Assembly: GCF_000764535.1 (NCBI RefSeq)
Contig: NZ_CP009571.1
Span: 2,475,001 to 2,539,000, forward strand
Direction of reading: 5' to 3'
Length of the DNA stretch: 64,000 nt
DNA from: Sphingomonas taxi
GTDB lineage: Bacteria > Pseudomonadota > Alphaproteobacteria > Sphingomonadales > Sphingomonadaceae
In this document: positions 26,072-35,065 of the stretch, piece by piece
Layout: every line of letters starts with the position of its first letter
Position numbering within the stretch: position 1 is the first letter of the stretch
Position numbers and translations under genes: made by a program
The notes under the pieces: model-generated
Told to the model about the DNA's origin: nothing
Databases searched by the model: none
What the model saw: the letters and a program-made list of their open reading frames with translations, nothing else

Positions 26072-27766
26072 TTACTTCCGCTCCCACACCTTGTAGCCGC
26101 CCACCCACGTCTCCTGCACCTTCGTGGCGCGCAGGTCGGTGGGCGAGGCGAGCAACGGATCGCGGTCGACGATGATGAAGTCCGCCTGCATCCCCGGCGC
26201 GAGCCGGCCGATGCGATCCTCGGCGAAGCCGGCATAGGCCGCGCCGCCGGTGAAGCCCCACCAGCCCTGTTCGCGCGTCACCGCTTCCTCCGGGCGCCAG
26301 CCGCCGAACGGCTGGCCGTCGGCGCCCTGCCGGGTGAAGGACGCCGCCCAGCCCGCCCAGGGATCGGGCCGCTCGACCGGATAGTCCGATCCGAACGCCA
26401 GCTTCGATCCGTTCTTGAGCATCGACGCCCAGGCATAGGCGCCGGTCAGCCGCTGCGGCCCCAGCCGCGCCTCCGCCATCACCCGGTCGCCGGTCTCGTG
26501 CGTCGGCTGCATCGAGGCGATCGTGCCATATTTCCCGAAACGCGGCAGGTCGACGGGATCGACGATCTGCGCATGCTCGACACGCCAGCGCCGGTCGCCC
26601 TTGTAGGTCTGCGCCATCTCGTCGATCGCATCGAGCACCTCGGCATTGGCGCGGTCGCCGATCGCGTGAACCGCGACCTGATAGCCGTCCATCGCCGCGC
26701 GGCTCATCAGGTTGCGCAGCACCGTGTCGGTCATGAAGCCCGCGCCCGACTGGCCCGGCGCATCGGCATAGGGCGCCTTCAACCACGCGCCGCGCGATCC
26801 CAGCGCGCCGTCGGCGTAGAGCTTCACCCCGACCAGCTTGAGCTTGTCGGCATACAGCCACGGCGTCGGCCCGGTGCCGCCGATCTGCACCGTCGTGTCG
26901 ACGCCCATGCCGTAACTCATGATGCGCACGCGCAGCCCGCCGAGATCGCCGATGCGGCGATAGGTCAGCCAATCCTCGATGCTCGTCCCCATGTCGGCGG
27001 TGGCGGTGACGCCATAACTGAGCAGGATGGTCTGCGCCTTGACGAAGGCGGCGTTGCGATCCTTGCCGAGCGGCTGCGGCACCACCTTGGCGACGAGGCT
27101 CTGCGCGGCGTCGACGAACACGCCGGCGGGCTGGCCCCCTGCCCCCTTCTCGATCCGCCCGCCGGCGGGCGAGACGCTCTTGGCGGTGACGCCCGCCGCC
27201 TTCAATGCGGCGCTATTGCCCCAGCTCGCATGACCGTCGGCACGTGCGAGCCACACCGGCCGGTCGCCGACCGCCGCGTCGAGCTCCGCGGCGGTGGGGA
27301 AGCGGCCGAGACCCCAGGCCTCCTGATTCCAGCCGCCGCCGATGATCCACGCCTTGTCGGGATTGGCGCGGGCGTATTCGGCGATCTTCGCCTGCGCCTC
27401 GGCGAGGCTCTTGGTCTCGGACAGATCGAGTTCGAGCGCGCGAAAGCCCAGTTCCATGACATGACCGTGCGCGTCGATCATCCCGGGCAGCAACGTCTTG
27501 CCCTTGAAGTCGACCCGCCAGTCGAGCTTGTCGGGACGCTTGTCCTTCGCACCGAGCAATTTGGCGACATGCCCGTCGGGCGTCACCAGCAACGCCTGGA
27601 AGCGGACGACCTTGCCGTCCTTGTCCAGCGTCAGCCCGTTGACGTTGTCGACGATCCCGTCCGCCCCCGCCACCGCGGGCAGCATCCATGCCGTCGCCAG
27701 CAACATCGCCTTGAGCACGCCGCCGGTGCGCCCGCTGATAACCCATTGTGCCATGCCGTCCCGCAT
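26072..27766 (-). CDS. Exported amidohydrolase (YtcJ-like, amidohydrolase family 3)
   Basis: A metal-dependent amidohydrolase of up to 564 residues. The metal site begins with LPGMIDAHGHVMELG, and later landmarks are GGGWNQEAWG, VDTTVQIGGTGPTPW, AVHAIGDRANAEVLDAID, RWRVEHAQIVDP and FGSDYPVERPDPW. The N-terminus includes a hydrophobic stretch (AMLLATAWMLPAVAGADG) that looks like a signal peptide. The true start could be the GTG at about 27718, because the 16 residues before it are not signal-like. The protein should be periplasmic and hydrolyse an amide or related bond in an unidentified substrate. It is divergent from ilvA. Confidence 0.87.
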   Translation of the reverse strand: MRDGMAQWVISGRTGGVLKAMLLATAWMLPAVAGADGIVDNVNGLTLDKDGKVVRFQALLVTPDGHVAKLLGAKDKRPDKLDWRVDFKGKTLLPGMIDAHGHVMELGFRALELDLSETKSLAEAQAKIAEYARANPDKAWIIGGGWNQEAWGLGRFPTAAELDAAVGDRPVWLARADGHASWGNSAALKAAGVTAKSVSPAGGRIEKGAGGQPAGVFVDAAQSLVAKVVPQPLGKDRNAAFVKAQTILLSYGVTATADMGTSIEDWLTYRRIGDLGGLRVRIMSYGMGVDTTVQIGGTGPTPWLYADKLKLVGVKLYADGALGSRGAWLKAPYADAPGQSGAGFMTDTVLRNLMSRAAMDGYQVAVHAIGDRANAEVLDAIDEMAQTYKGDRRWRVEHAQIVDPVDLPRFGKYGTIASMQPTHETGDRVMAEARLGPQRLTGAYAWASMLKNGSKLAFGSDYPVERPDPWAGWAASFTRQGADGQPFGGWRPEEAVTREQGWWGFTGGAAYAGFAEDRIGRLAPGMQADFIIVDRDPLLASPTDLRATKVQETWVGGYKVWERK

Positions 27767-27810
27767 AAGCGGTGTTCCCCCGCCGCACCAGATGGTCTAG
27801 CGGGACCGAT

Positions 27811-29049
27811 ATGGCCTCGAACCCCGCCGCAACCGCTTTGCCCGTCAGCATCGATGACGTCCGCGCCGCCCATGTCCGTATCCGCGACGCGATCGTCCGC
27901 ACGCCGACGCTGATCAGCAAGACGCTGAGCGAGATGACCGGAGCGAAGGTCTATCTCAAGTTCGAGAACCTCCAGTTCACCGCGGCCTATAAGGAGCGCG
28001 GCGCGCTCAACACCTTGCTGCAATTGTCGCCGGAAGCACGCGCCAAGGGCGTCATCGCCGCCTCGGCGGGCAATCATGCGCAGGGCCTCGCCTATCACGC
28101 CAACCGGCTCGGCATCCCCGCGACGATCGTCATGCCGCGCACCACGCCGACGGTGAAGGTGATGCAGACCGAGGGCCACAAGGCCAATGTCGTGCTGGAG
28201 GGCGAGACGTTCGACGCCGCCTACGCCCATGCCCGCGTGCTCGAGGCGCAGCGCGACTTCACCTTCGTCCACCCGTTCGACGATCCGCGCGTCATCGCCG
28301 GCCAGGGCACCGCGGCGGTCGAGATGCTGGAGGACGTGCCGGGCCTCGACACGCTGCTGATCCCGATCGGCGGCGGCGGTCTGATTTCGGGCACGTCGAT
28401 CGTCGCACGCGCCGCGGATCATGCGATCGAGGTGGTCGGCGTGCAGGCCGAGCTGTTCCCGTCGATGTACAACCGGATCAACGGCACCGATCTGCCCTGC
28501 GCCGGCGACACGCTCGCCGAGGGCATCGCGGTCAAGGAGCCGGGCGGCATCACCGCGCGGATGGTCGCCGAACTGGTCGACGACATCGTGCTGGTCGGCG
28601 AGCGCAATCTCGAGGAGGCGGTCAGCCTGCTGCTCCAGATCGAGAAGACCGTCGTAGAGGGCGCCGGCGCCGCCGGCCTCGCCGCGCTGATGGCCTATCC
28701 CGAGCGGTTCAAGGGCCGCACCGTCGGCATCATCCTGTGCGGCGGCAATATCGACACGCGGCTGCTCGCCAACGTGCTGCTGCGCGACCTCGCGCGGTCG
28801 GGGCGGCTGGCGCGGTTGCGCGTGCGGATGCAGGACCAGCCGGGCGCGCTCTACAATGTCGCGCGCATCTTCGACGCGCAGCGCGTCAACATCATCGAAG
28901 TCTATCACCAGCGCATCTTCACCTCGCTGCCGGCCAAGGGCCTGTTCACCGAGATCGAATGCGAGGCGCGCGACCGCGACCACCTCAACCGCCTGATCGC
29001 CGCGCTGCGCGACGGCGGCTATGAGACGAGCATGGTGGAACAGGCGTAG
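27811..29049 (+). CDS. ilvA: Threonine ammonia-lyase (threonine dehydratase), ACT-domain form
   Basis: This PLP enzyme deaminates threonine to 2-oxobutyrate, the first step of isoleucine synthesis or of threonine breakdown. The protein has 412 residues. The PLP lysine is Lys61 in AAYKERGALN, the phosphate loop GGGGLISG lies near 190-197, and there is an SAGNHAQG substrate loop. A single ACT regulatory domain occupies about residues 330-412 (RLRVRMQDQPGALYNVARIF). This length with one ACT domain matches the TdcB/IlvA type common in Alphaproteobacteria. The ATG at 27811 is preferred over one at 27772, which adds non-family residues. Confidence 0.9.
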   Translation: MASNPAATALPVSIDDVRAAHVRIRDAIVRTPTLISKTLSEMTGAKVYLKFENLQFTAAYKERGALNTLLQLSPEARAKGVIAASAGNHAQGLAYHANRLGIPATIVMPRTTPTVKVMQTEGHKANVVLEGETFDAAYAHARVLEAQRDFTFVHPFDDPRVIAGQGTAAVEMLEDVPGLDTLLIPIGGGGLISGTSIVARAADHAIEVVGVQAELFPSMYNRINGTDLPCAGDTLAEGIAVKEPGGITARMVAELVDDIVLVGERNLEEAVSLLLQIEKTVVEGAGAAGLAALMAYPERFKGRTVGIILCGGNIDTRLLANVLLRDLARSGRLARLRVRMQDQPGALYNVARIFDAQRVNIIEVYHQRIFTSLPAKGLFTEIECEARDRDHLNRLIAALRDGGYETSMVEQA

Positions 29050-29107
29050 CGCCGTTCGGAAGGGCTGTCGCATCAGAAGATTTGAGTAAGCCCGCCGTCT
29101 GCCAAAC

Positions 29108-29220
29108 CCACCCCGTCACCCCGGACGTGTTCCGGGGTCCACTCTGCGGCGAGGGGAAAGGCTTGAGCCGACATCGTTCCCCCGCGGCCGGGTGGACCCC
29201 GGAACACGTCCGGGGTGACG
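29108..29220. repeat. Palindromic repeat, GTCACCCCGGAC / GTTCCGGGGTCC family
   Basis: The arms ACCCCGTCACCCCGGACGTG and GTTCCGGGGTCCAC recur inverted as GTGGACCCCGGAACACGTCC and GGGGTGACG, around a spacer with GCGAGGGGAAAGGCTTGAGC. It shares arms and spacer with 34055-34172 and has shorter relatives at 31690-31797 and 54370-54401. Confidence 0.9.
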
Positions 29221-29304
29221 ACCCTGATGGGGAAGCCGATCGAACCTCATCGCCGTCGCCAAATGCGCCAGCCCTCCTTGGCGGTCCGCGAATCGACCAC
29301 CCAC

Positions 29305-29345
29305 ACGAAAACGGGGGCCGCGCCGTGGCGCAGCCCCCGTTTCGT
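29305..29345. terminator. Bidirectional terminator hairpin
   Basis: ACGAAAACGGGGGC and GCCCCCGTTTCGT form a stem with A- and T-rich flanks on both sides, closing on about 14 bases. Read on the minus strand it ends the small exported-protein gene at 29363-29608. Confidence 0.85.
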
Positions 29346-29362
29346 CAGGTCGAACCGTCAGC

Positions 29363-29608
29363 TTAGTTGCTGTCGGAATCGCCGTCCTGCACGACGGCGA
29401 CGACGCCGATCGCGACAACGCCGGCAACGATGAGCGCGGCGAGGAGACCGCCACCGGCCAGCTCGCTCTTCTTCGACGACGGCGCGCTGGCGCGGACCGA
29501 CTTGGCGACCGACAGCGACGCGGCGGGGTTGGCAGGCGCGGCGCTAGCAGCGACCGGAGCGGCAATCATCGCCAAGGCGGCGAGCGAACCAGCGAAAGAC
29601 TTCGACAT
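29363..29608 (-). CDS. Small exported/membrane protein (81 aa)
   Basis: The ATG at 29608 opens an 81-residue product with a clean signal peptide (SLAALAMIAAPVAASAAP) and a mature part having a short Ser/Lys linker. A single glycine/valine-rich membrane span follows (GGGLLAALIVAGVVAIGVVAV) and an acidic tail DGDSDSN. The architecture is typical of small sphingomonad envelope proteins of unknown role. It has its own terminator at 29305-29345. A near-CtrA site lies 110 bases upstream at 29717-29732. The function is not known. Confidence 0.8.
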   Translation of the reverse strand: MSKSFAGSLAALAMIAAPVAASAAPANPAASLSVAKSVRASAPSSKKSELAGGGLLAALIVAGVVAIGVVAVVQDGDSDSN

Positions 29609-29716
29609 AAACAAAACTCCAAGCGGAATGGATACCGGGAACGACCGGTTACCAACTTTGTTCCTGCAGCGCAACATCGTCCCGTTTTGGAGCCGACTAT
29701 GGTTGCGGCAACACAC

Positions 29717-29732
29717 TTAGCCGAAAATTAAC
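29717..29732 (+). promoter_or_regulatory. Near-consensus CtrA site between divergent genes
   Basis: TTAG, seven bases, TTAAC differs by one base from TTAA-N7-TTAAC. It lies between the small exported-protein gene (minus strand) and the protein-transferase gene (plus strand). Confidence 0.4.
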
Positions 29733-29829
29733 CTTTTTTGATCCGAATGCCACTTTGCAGCGCGCCGCGGTGCATTCATAGATCGACGGCACCGCATCGC
29801 GCGTGGCACGTTCCAGGGGATTGCCGGCG

Positions 29830-30621
29830 GTGACTGCGCCTTTTCGTTTTCCGCGCTTTTTCGTCACGACCCCCGCCCCCTGCCCTTATCTGCCGGGGCG
29901 TCAGGAGCGCAAGGTCTTTACCGAATTGAGCGGCCCGCATGCCGGCGAGCTCAACGACGCGCTCAGCCGGATCGGTTTCCGCCGGTCGCAGGGCGTCGCT
30001 TATCGTCCGTCGTGCGCGGGCTGCACCGCCTGCGTCTCGGTGCGGATCGTCACGCAGGAATTCGCGCCCAACGCCAGCCAGCGCAAGCTGCTGCGCCGGA
30101 ACGGCGATCTCGAGATCGCCGTCTGCCGTCCGTGGGCGACCGACGAGCAGTTCCAGTTGCTCCGCCGCTATCTCGCCGCGCGCCATCCCGGCGGCGGCAT
30201 GGCCGGGATGGACGAGGACGATTACGCCGACATGATCGAGCATTCGCCGGTCAATTCGATGATCGTCGAATATCGCACCCGCACCACCGACGGATCGCGC
30301 GGCGAACTGGTCGGCGCCTGCCTCACCGATCGGCAGGCGGACGGATTGTCGATGATCTACAGCTTCTTCGCCGCCGACGAGGAGGGGGCGGAGGCGCGTC
30401 CGGGACTCGGCAACGTCATCATCATGGATCACATCGCCCGCGCCCGCGATGCCGGGCTGCCGTTCGTCTATCTCGGCTATTGGGTGAAGGGCTCGGCGCG
30501 CATGGCGTATAAGACGCGCTATCGCCCGCTCGAAGTGCTCGGGCCGAACGGCTGGCGGCTGCTCACCGAGGAGGATGTCGTCGCCGCGCCGGCGCGCGAG
30601 CCGGCGCTCGCCCCCGCCTGA
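29830..30621 (+). CDS. bpt: Aspartate/glutamate leucyltransferase (Bpt/ATE family)
   Basis: This N-end rule enzyme transfers Leu (or Arg) from tRNA to proteins with acidic N-termini, marking them for ClpAP. It has 263 residues from a GTG at 29830. Signature segments are [16 protein letters not shown], the cysteine cluster [23 protein letters not shown], and a C-terminal GNAT-like part with [12 protein letters not shown] and [15 protein letters not shown]. Bacterial Bpt versus Ate cannot be fully separated by eye; the length and motifs match alphaproteobacterial bpt. An in-frame start at 29803 is less family-like. Confidence 0.88.
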   Translation: MTAPFRFPRFFVTTPAPCPYLPGRQERKVFTELSGPHAGELNDALSRIGFRRSQGVAYRPSCAGCTACVSVRIVTQEFAPNASQRKLLRRNGDLEIAVCRPWATDEQFQLLRRYLAARHPGGGMAGMDEDDYADMIEHSPVNSMIVEYRTRTTDGSRGELVGACLTDRQADGLSMIYSFFAADEEGAEARPGLGNVIIMDHIARARDAGLPFVYLGYWVKGSARMAYKTRYRPLEVLGPNGWRLLTEEDVVAAPAREPALAPA

Positions 30622-30630
30622 CCGGGCGGA

Positions 30631-31614
30631 TCAGCCCGGGTCGGTCTCTTCGCCGACCGTCGCGCCGGCGGTGACGAAGCGCTGCGGCGCGACGCTGCCG
30701 AGATGGACGCGCACCCCCGCGGCGACGGTGATCCGCGGCGCGGCGACCGCGTTCGCAATCGCTGCGGGGGCGGTGGCGGTGGCGGCGGGCGCATCGGGGC
30801 GGACGATCGCCGCCACCTGACCGCGGTGCACGGTGACGCCGCCATCCGCGCCGCTGTCACGATACAGCGCCGCGGTCTGCGCCGCCGCGTCGGTGACATC
30901 GGGTTGCAACGGCAGCGGCTCGACGCCGGCATAAGCGGCGCGAAAGCTCAACGCGCCCTCCATCGCCCCGCGCCAGCGGTAGAAGATATGCGCGCCGACC
31001 GCGCCGATCCGCGCGAGGCTCGACGCCCACCACGGCAGGATCGCATTGGTGTGATAGAAGGTCGCGGCGCCGATCGGCGCATAGACGCTGCCCGCCAGCG
31101 CCGCCTCGGCCACCGCGCGTGCGCGCTGCCAGGCGGCGGGATCGCGGCGATAGGCCATCGATCCGTCGCAGGTGAAGGAGAATTGGCAGCCGGTGCGTCG
31201 CTGCGATCCCTGGAACACCACGCCGCAGACGCTGTGCGGGAAGGCGCGGTCGCGCACCCGGTTGAGCACCACCTGCGCCACCGCGCGCTGGCCGTCGAGC
31301 GGCTCCGAGCGCGCTTCATAATAGACCGCGGCGGTCAGGCAGTCGGCGGCGCGTGCCGCATCGTCCTGGCTCTGCGCCTGCGCGAGGAAGGCGGGCGCGG
31401 CCTGTACGAACGCCGGCGCCGCCTCGTCGGCGACGGAGGCGCGCAGCGTCGCGGGCAAACCCGCGAGCCCCGGCGTATCGAGCGCCAAAGCGTGGAGCAA
31501 CTGCCGCGGGCTCGCCACCGGCTGCGCCTGTGCGCCGGCGGTCGCCGCCTCGCGGTGCGGCGCGCACGACGAGGTGACCAGCAATGCCAGCCCCAGGAAG
31601 CCCCGTTCGATCAT
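30631..31614 (-). CDS. SleB-like cell wall hydrolase
   Basis: A 327-residue exported protein whose centre is a hydrolase_2 (SleB) domain. The region from CLTAAVYYEARSEPLDGQRA (about residues 98-117) through LNRVRDRAFPHSVCGVVFQG, GCQFSFTCDGS and GAATFYHT is characteristic and includes the catalytic Glu in YYEARSE. The start MIERGFLGLALLVTSSCAPH is a signal peptide with Cys at the end, possibly a weak lipobox. The tail is Ala/Val-rich and variable. Such enzymes cut peptidoglycan in the envelope. It converges on bpt with 9 bases between the stops. Confidence 0.86.
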   Translation of the reverse strand: MIERGFLGLALLVTSSCAPHREAATAGAQAQPVASPRQLLHALALDTPGLAGLPATLRASVADEAAPAFVQAAPAFLAQAQSQDDAARAADCLTAAVYYEARSEPLDGQRAVAQVVLNRVRDRAFPHSVCGVVFQGSQRRTGCQFSFTCDGSMAYRRDPAAWQRARAVAEAALAGSVYAPIGAATFYHTNAILPWWASSLARIGAVGAHIFYRWRGAMEGALSFRAAYAGVEPLPLQPDVTDAAAQTAALYRDSGADGGVTVHRGQVAAIVRPDAPAATATAPAAIANAVAAPRITVAAGVRVHLGSVAPQRFVTAGATVGEETDPG

Positions 31615-31689
31615 CGAAGTCCGCCAGCGTCTCACGCGACCGGCGATAAACGCCCCGACTTATGATCGGGTTAACCGGGACATACCCGA

Positions 31690-31797
31690 ATCCACCCCGT
31701 CACCCCGTCACCCCGGCCCTGAGCCGGGGTCCCGCTTCCTTGGACGGTGAGGAAGCGGGATGCCGGATCAAGTCCGGCATGACGGGGAAAGAGAGGC
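31690..31797. repeat. Palindromic repeat, GTCACCCCGG family variant
   Basis: ACCCCGTCACCCCG is duplicated in tandem, followed by GCCCTGAGCCGGGG, TCCCGCTTCCTTGG, an inverted AGGAAGCGGGA, and GCCGGATCAAGTCCGGC then ATGACGGGG. It lies between two minus-strand genes. Confidence 0.85.
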
Positions 31798-31811
31798 CCG
31801 AAGGATCGACA

Positions 31812-33896
31812 TCACGCCAGCGTGCGCACCTTCGATTCGCGATCCCAATAGCGCTGCTTCGCCGCCTCGACGAAGCCGCCGAGATCGGTGACGCCCTCGT
31901 CCGCCTCGACGCCGGCCTTGTCGAGCAGCGGCTTGGCCTCGGCGTTGAACCCGATCGCCTTGAGATGGCCGAATGCGTCCATCACCCATTGCACCGCCGC
32001 GGCTTCCTTGACGAGCTTGGCGGTCGCCGCCTCCGACAGGATGACCGCACAGGCGTCGAGCGTCGCCGAAGGCTGGCCGAACAGCTGCGAGTCCGCCGCC
32101 ACCGACGAGCCGTCCGACAGCGGCACCTTGCCGACCTTGGGCGCGACCAGCACCGCGCGGCCGCCGGCTTCCTTCACCGCATCCTTGAGCGAGGAAAGCG
32201 CCCCGGCATCGCTGCCGTCGGCGATGAGGATACCGACCGAACGGCCCTCCAGCGTATGCCGTTCGAGCGGCCCACGGATGATCCGCAGCGCCGGCGACGG
32301 GTCCATGTCGAGCACCGGTGCCGCGGTCGGCGAGGCCGGCGGCAGGTCCATCGCCAGCCCGTCGGCGACGCGCGCGGCGAGGTCCTCGTCGACGTTGCGC
32401 AAATTGGCCATCATCGCCGTGCGGATATGCTCCAGCCCGACCTTCGACAGTTCGAACACCAATGCCGAGGCGATATGCGCCTGTTCCGCCGGATCCATCG
32501 AGCGGAAGAACAGCCGCGCCTGGCTGTAGTGATCGGCGAAGCTCTCCGGCCGGATGCGCAGCTTCTGCCCCTCTTCCTCCGACGGGAAGGTCTTGTAGCC
32601 CTTGTCCGGATCCTCGCGCGCGCCGGCTTCCTCGCCGACCTTGGCGAGGCTGTTGGGCTCGTAATTGGCGCGACCCTTGGGCACCGCCATCTGCATGTGA
32701 CCGTCGCGCTGCTGGTTCAGGAACGGGCAGCCCGCCGCCGCCGCACGGCCCTTGGCCGAATTGATCGGCAGCTGGTGGAAGTTGACCGAGCCCAGCCGCG
32801 ACAGCTGCGTGTCGGTATAGGAGAACAGCCGTCCCTGGAGCAGCGGATCGTTGGAGAAGCCGATGCCGGGAACGACATGGCTCGGCACGAACGCCGCCTG
32901 TTCGGTCTCGGCGAAGAAATTGTCGGGATAGCGATCGAGCACCATCCGGCCGACGATCTTCACCGGCAGCACTTCCTCGGGGATGATCTTGGTCGCGTCG
33001 AGCACGTCATAGGGCTGGCTGTTGGCGAACTCTTCGTCGAACAGCTGCACGCCGAGGTCCCACGTCGGGAAGTCGCCGCGATCGATGCTCTCGAACAGGT
33101 TGCGACGCTGGAAGTCCGGATCGGCGCCCGCCACCTTGACCGTCTCGTCCCAGATCGTCGAGGCGAGGCCCGCCTTCGGCTTCCAGTGGAACTTGACGAA
33201 GGTGCTCTTCCCCTCCTTGTTGATGAAGCGGAAGGTGTGGACGCCGAACCCCTCCATATTGGCGAAGGTGCGCGGCAGCGTGCGGTCCGACATCGCCCAC
33301 ATGATCATATGGGTCGATTCGGGCATCAGGCTGATGAAGTCCCAGAAGGTGTCGTGCGCGGTCGCCGCCTGCGGATAGCCGCGATCGGCCTCCATCTTGG
33401 CGGCGTGGATCAGGTCGGGGAATTTGATCGCATCCTGGATGAAGAACACCGGGATGTTGTTGCCGACGAGATCCCAATTGCCTTCGCGCGTGTAGAATTT
33501 CACCGCGAAGCCGCGCACGTCGCGCGGCGTGTCGACCGACCCGGCGCCGCCCGCGACGGTCGAGAAGCGGGTGAACACCTCGGTGCGCTGGCCCTTCTTC
33601 TGGAACATGTCGGCGACGGTGATGTCGGCGAGGCTCTCGGTACATTCGAAATAGCCGTGCGCCGCCGAGCCGCGGGCGTGGACGATCCGCTCGGGGATAC
33701 GCTCGTGATCGAAATGGTTGATCTTCTCGCGATAGACCTCGTCCTCGAGCAGGACGGGGCCGCGCGCGCCGGCCTTGAGCTGGTTCTGGTTGTCGCTGAC
33801 CGGGGTGCCGTGGTTGGTGGTCAGCACCGGATGATCGGCATCGGTGGTCTGATGCGTCTCGCCGCCGTTGCCGGGGTTCAGGAGCGTATCGGTCAT
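31812..33896 (-). CDS. katE: Catalase HPII (large-subunit monofunctional catalase)
   Basis: KatE destroys hydrogen peroxide in the cytoplasm. The 694-residue product is the long clade with a C-terminal class I amidotransferase-like (flavodoxin-type) domain from about residue 540 ([17 protein letters not shown]). The haem site shows the distal His in [13 protein letters not shown], Asn in [11 protein letters not shown] and the proximal Tyr in [14 protein letters not shown]. The start at 33896 has GAGA upstream and gives MTDTLLNP. Upstream ATGs at 33911 and 33935 are in frame but lack ribosome-binding sites. Induction is often stationary-phase or stress related; no clear sigma site was found. 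Confidence 0.95.
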   Translation of the reverse strand: MTDTLLNPGNGGETHQTTDADHPVLTTNHGTPVSDNQNQLKAGARGPVLLEDEVYREKINHFDHERIPERIVHARGSAAHGYFECTESLADITVADMFQKKGQRTEVFTRFSTVAGGAGSVDTPRDVRGFAVKFYTREGNWDLVGNNIPVFFIQDAIKFPDLIHAAKMEADRGYPQAATAHDTFWDFISLMPESTHMIMWAMSDRTLPRTFANMEGFGVHTFRFINKEGKSTFVKFHWKPKAGLASTIWDETVKVAGADPDFQRRNLFESIDRGDFPTWDLGVQLFDEEFANSQPYDVLDATKIIPEEVLPVKIVGRMVLDRYPDNFFAETEQAAFVPSHVVPGIGFSNDPLLQGRLFSYTDTQLSRLGSVNFHQLPINSAKGRAAAAGCPFLNQQRDGHMQMAVPKGRANYEPNSLAKVGEEAGAREDPDKGYKTFPSEEEGQKLRIRPESFADHYSQARLFFRSMDPAEQAHIASALVFELSKVGLEHIRTAMMANLRNVDEDLAARVADGLAMDLPPASPTAAPVLDMDPSPALRIIRGPLERHTLEGRSVGILIADGSDAGALSSLKDAVKEAGGRAVLVAPKVGKVPLSDGSSVAADSQLFGQPSATLDACAVILSEAATAKLVKEAAAVQWVMDAFGHLKAIGFNAEAKPLLDKAGVEADEGVTDLGGFVEAAKQRYWDRESKVRTLA

Positions 33897-34054
33897 GGGG
33901 GTGTCTCGCATCGAAGGGATGGTTCCCGCTCTCAACGAAGCTGGCCTGCGTCAGTGCCTTCGCGCCGGAAACTTTCGCAGAAGCCGGCCGCAATTCCTCC
34001 CCGTCAGGGCAGGGCCATCGCATAGGGACGTAGGTGTAAGTCGCTCGTGCTCCA

Positions 34055-34172
34055 AACCCACCCCGTCACCCCGGACTCGTTCCGGGGTCCACCCCGCGGC
34101 GAGGAGGAAGGCTTGGTTCGACACCCTGCTCTTGCGGCCCGGTGGACCCCGGAACAAGTCCGGGGTGGCGGG
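34055..34172. repeat. Palindromic repeat, GTCACCCCGGAC family (long copy)
   Basis: ACCCCGTCACCCCGGACTCG and TTCCGGGGTCCACC recur inverted as GGTGGACCCCGGAACAAGTC and CGGGGTGG. The spacer (GCGAGGAGGAAGGCTTGGTT) is similar to that of 29108-29220. The 365-base gap between katE and the transglutaminase operon (33897-34261) is otherwise empty of genes. Confidence 0.9.
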
Positions 34173-34261
34173 GGAAGCTTGGAAGACGACAGGCTCGCAC
34201 GAGCGGCCAGATGCGACAGCCCCGCTATCGCGAGCGAGGAATTGCGCGATGGGACAGGCCG

Positions 34262-35065
34262 CTATTGCGCCGCCGACACCGTCACCGCGACGTCGAGTTC
34301 CTCCTCGCCCTCGCCGAGCCGCGATCCCGCCACCGGCGCCGCGCCGGAGGCGTCGAGCGCCGCCGCGACGCGCACGCTCTCTTCCTGCGGCGACCGGCCG
34401 GTGAACGGATCGAAGCCGACCCAGCCGAGCCCGTCGACATGCGCTTCCGCCCAGCCGTGCGGCGTCGGCCGCAGCGAACCCTCGACCACGCTATACCCCG
34501 ACACGTAGCGTGCCGGCAGGCCGAGCGATCGCGCCGCCACGGTGAAGATCTGCGCCAGGTCGCGCGAGGTCGCCGCCGGGCGCGCGAACGCCGCCGCGGC
34601 GCTCAATCCCGGCTCGGGCCGCGTGCGATCGACCGCGAAGCGGGCGTTCACCGCGCGGTTGAGCGCGTGCAGCTTGCCCACCGCGCCGTCCGCCGCGCCG
34701 GTCGCCTCGGCGGCGAACGCCGCGATATCCGGATCGCGCGGCGTCGCCTCGGTCGCGCGCAGGAACACCGCCGGCGGCAGCACCTCGTTGACGCCGCGCA
34801 CGACGCCGTCGGAATGGCTGGTCAGCACCTCGCCACGCACCGCGATCTCGATATCGGCGATCGGCCCTTCGGCATACAGCATCGTGACCGCATTGCCGAA
34901 GCCGTCGCGCCCGCGCCGCATCCTGGCGTCGCAATCGACGTCGATCCGCCAGCGCGCCACCGTCTGGTCGTGGCTGTTCTCCGGCGTCATGCGCAGCATC
35001 TGGACCAGCCGGCTCTGCGGCTCGCTGAAGCGATAGACGGTGCGGTGATCGATCGACAGGCGCAT
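34262..35065 (-). CDS. Transglutaminase-fold protein with Ser in place of the catalytic Cys
   Basis: The third gene of the ATP-grasp/alpha-E operon. The 267-residue product has the bacterial transglutaminase N-terminal beta domain (SIDHRTVYRFSEPQSRLVQM), then the papain-like core. The His and Asp of the triad are visible (PHGWAEAHV, His about 203; GWVGFDPF, Asp about 219). The position that is normally Cys before (R/Q)-D is Ser167 (ATSRDLAQIF), read from TCG. It therefore may not be a standard thiol peptidase. The start overlaps the alpha-E stop (TGATG). These proteins are predicted to act on peptides made by the ATP-grasp partner. Confidence 0.87.
   Translation of the reverse strand: MRLSIDHRTVYRFSEPQSRLVQMLRMTPENSHDQTVARWRIDVDCDARMRRGRDGFGNAVTMLYAEGPIADIEIAVRGEVLTSHSDGVVRGVNEVLPPAVFLRATEATPRDPDIAAFAAEATGAADGAVGKLHALNRAVNARFAVDRTRPEPGLSAAAAFARPAATSRDLAQIFTVAARSLGLPARYVSGYSVVEGSLRPTPHGWAEAHVDGLGWVGFDPFTGRSPQEESVRVAAALDASGAAPVAGSRLGEGEEELDVAVTVSAAQ

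Noticed and set aside
31662..34025. A 787-codon open frame on the plus strand opposite katE
   Set aside because: A shadow of katE, which has all the catalase motifs on the minus strand.
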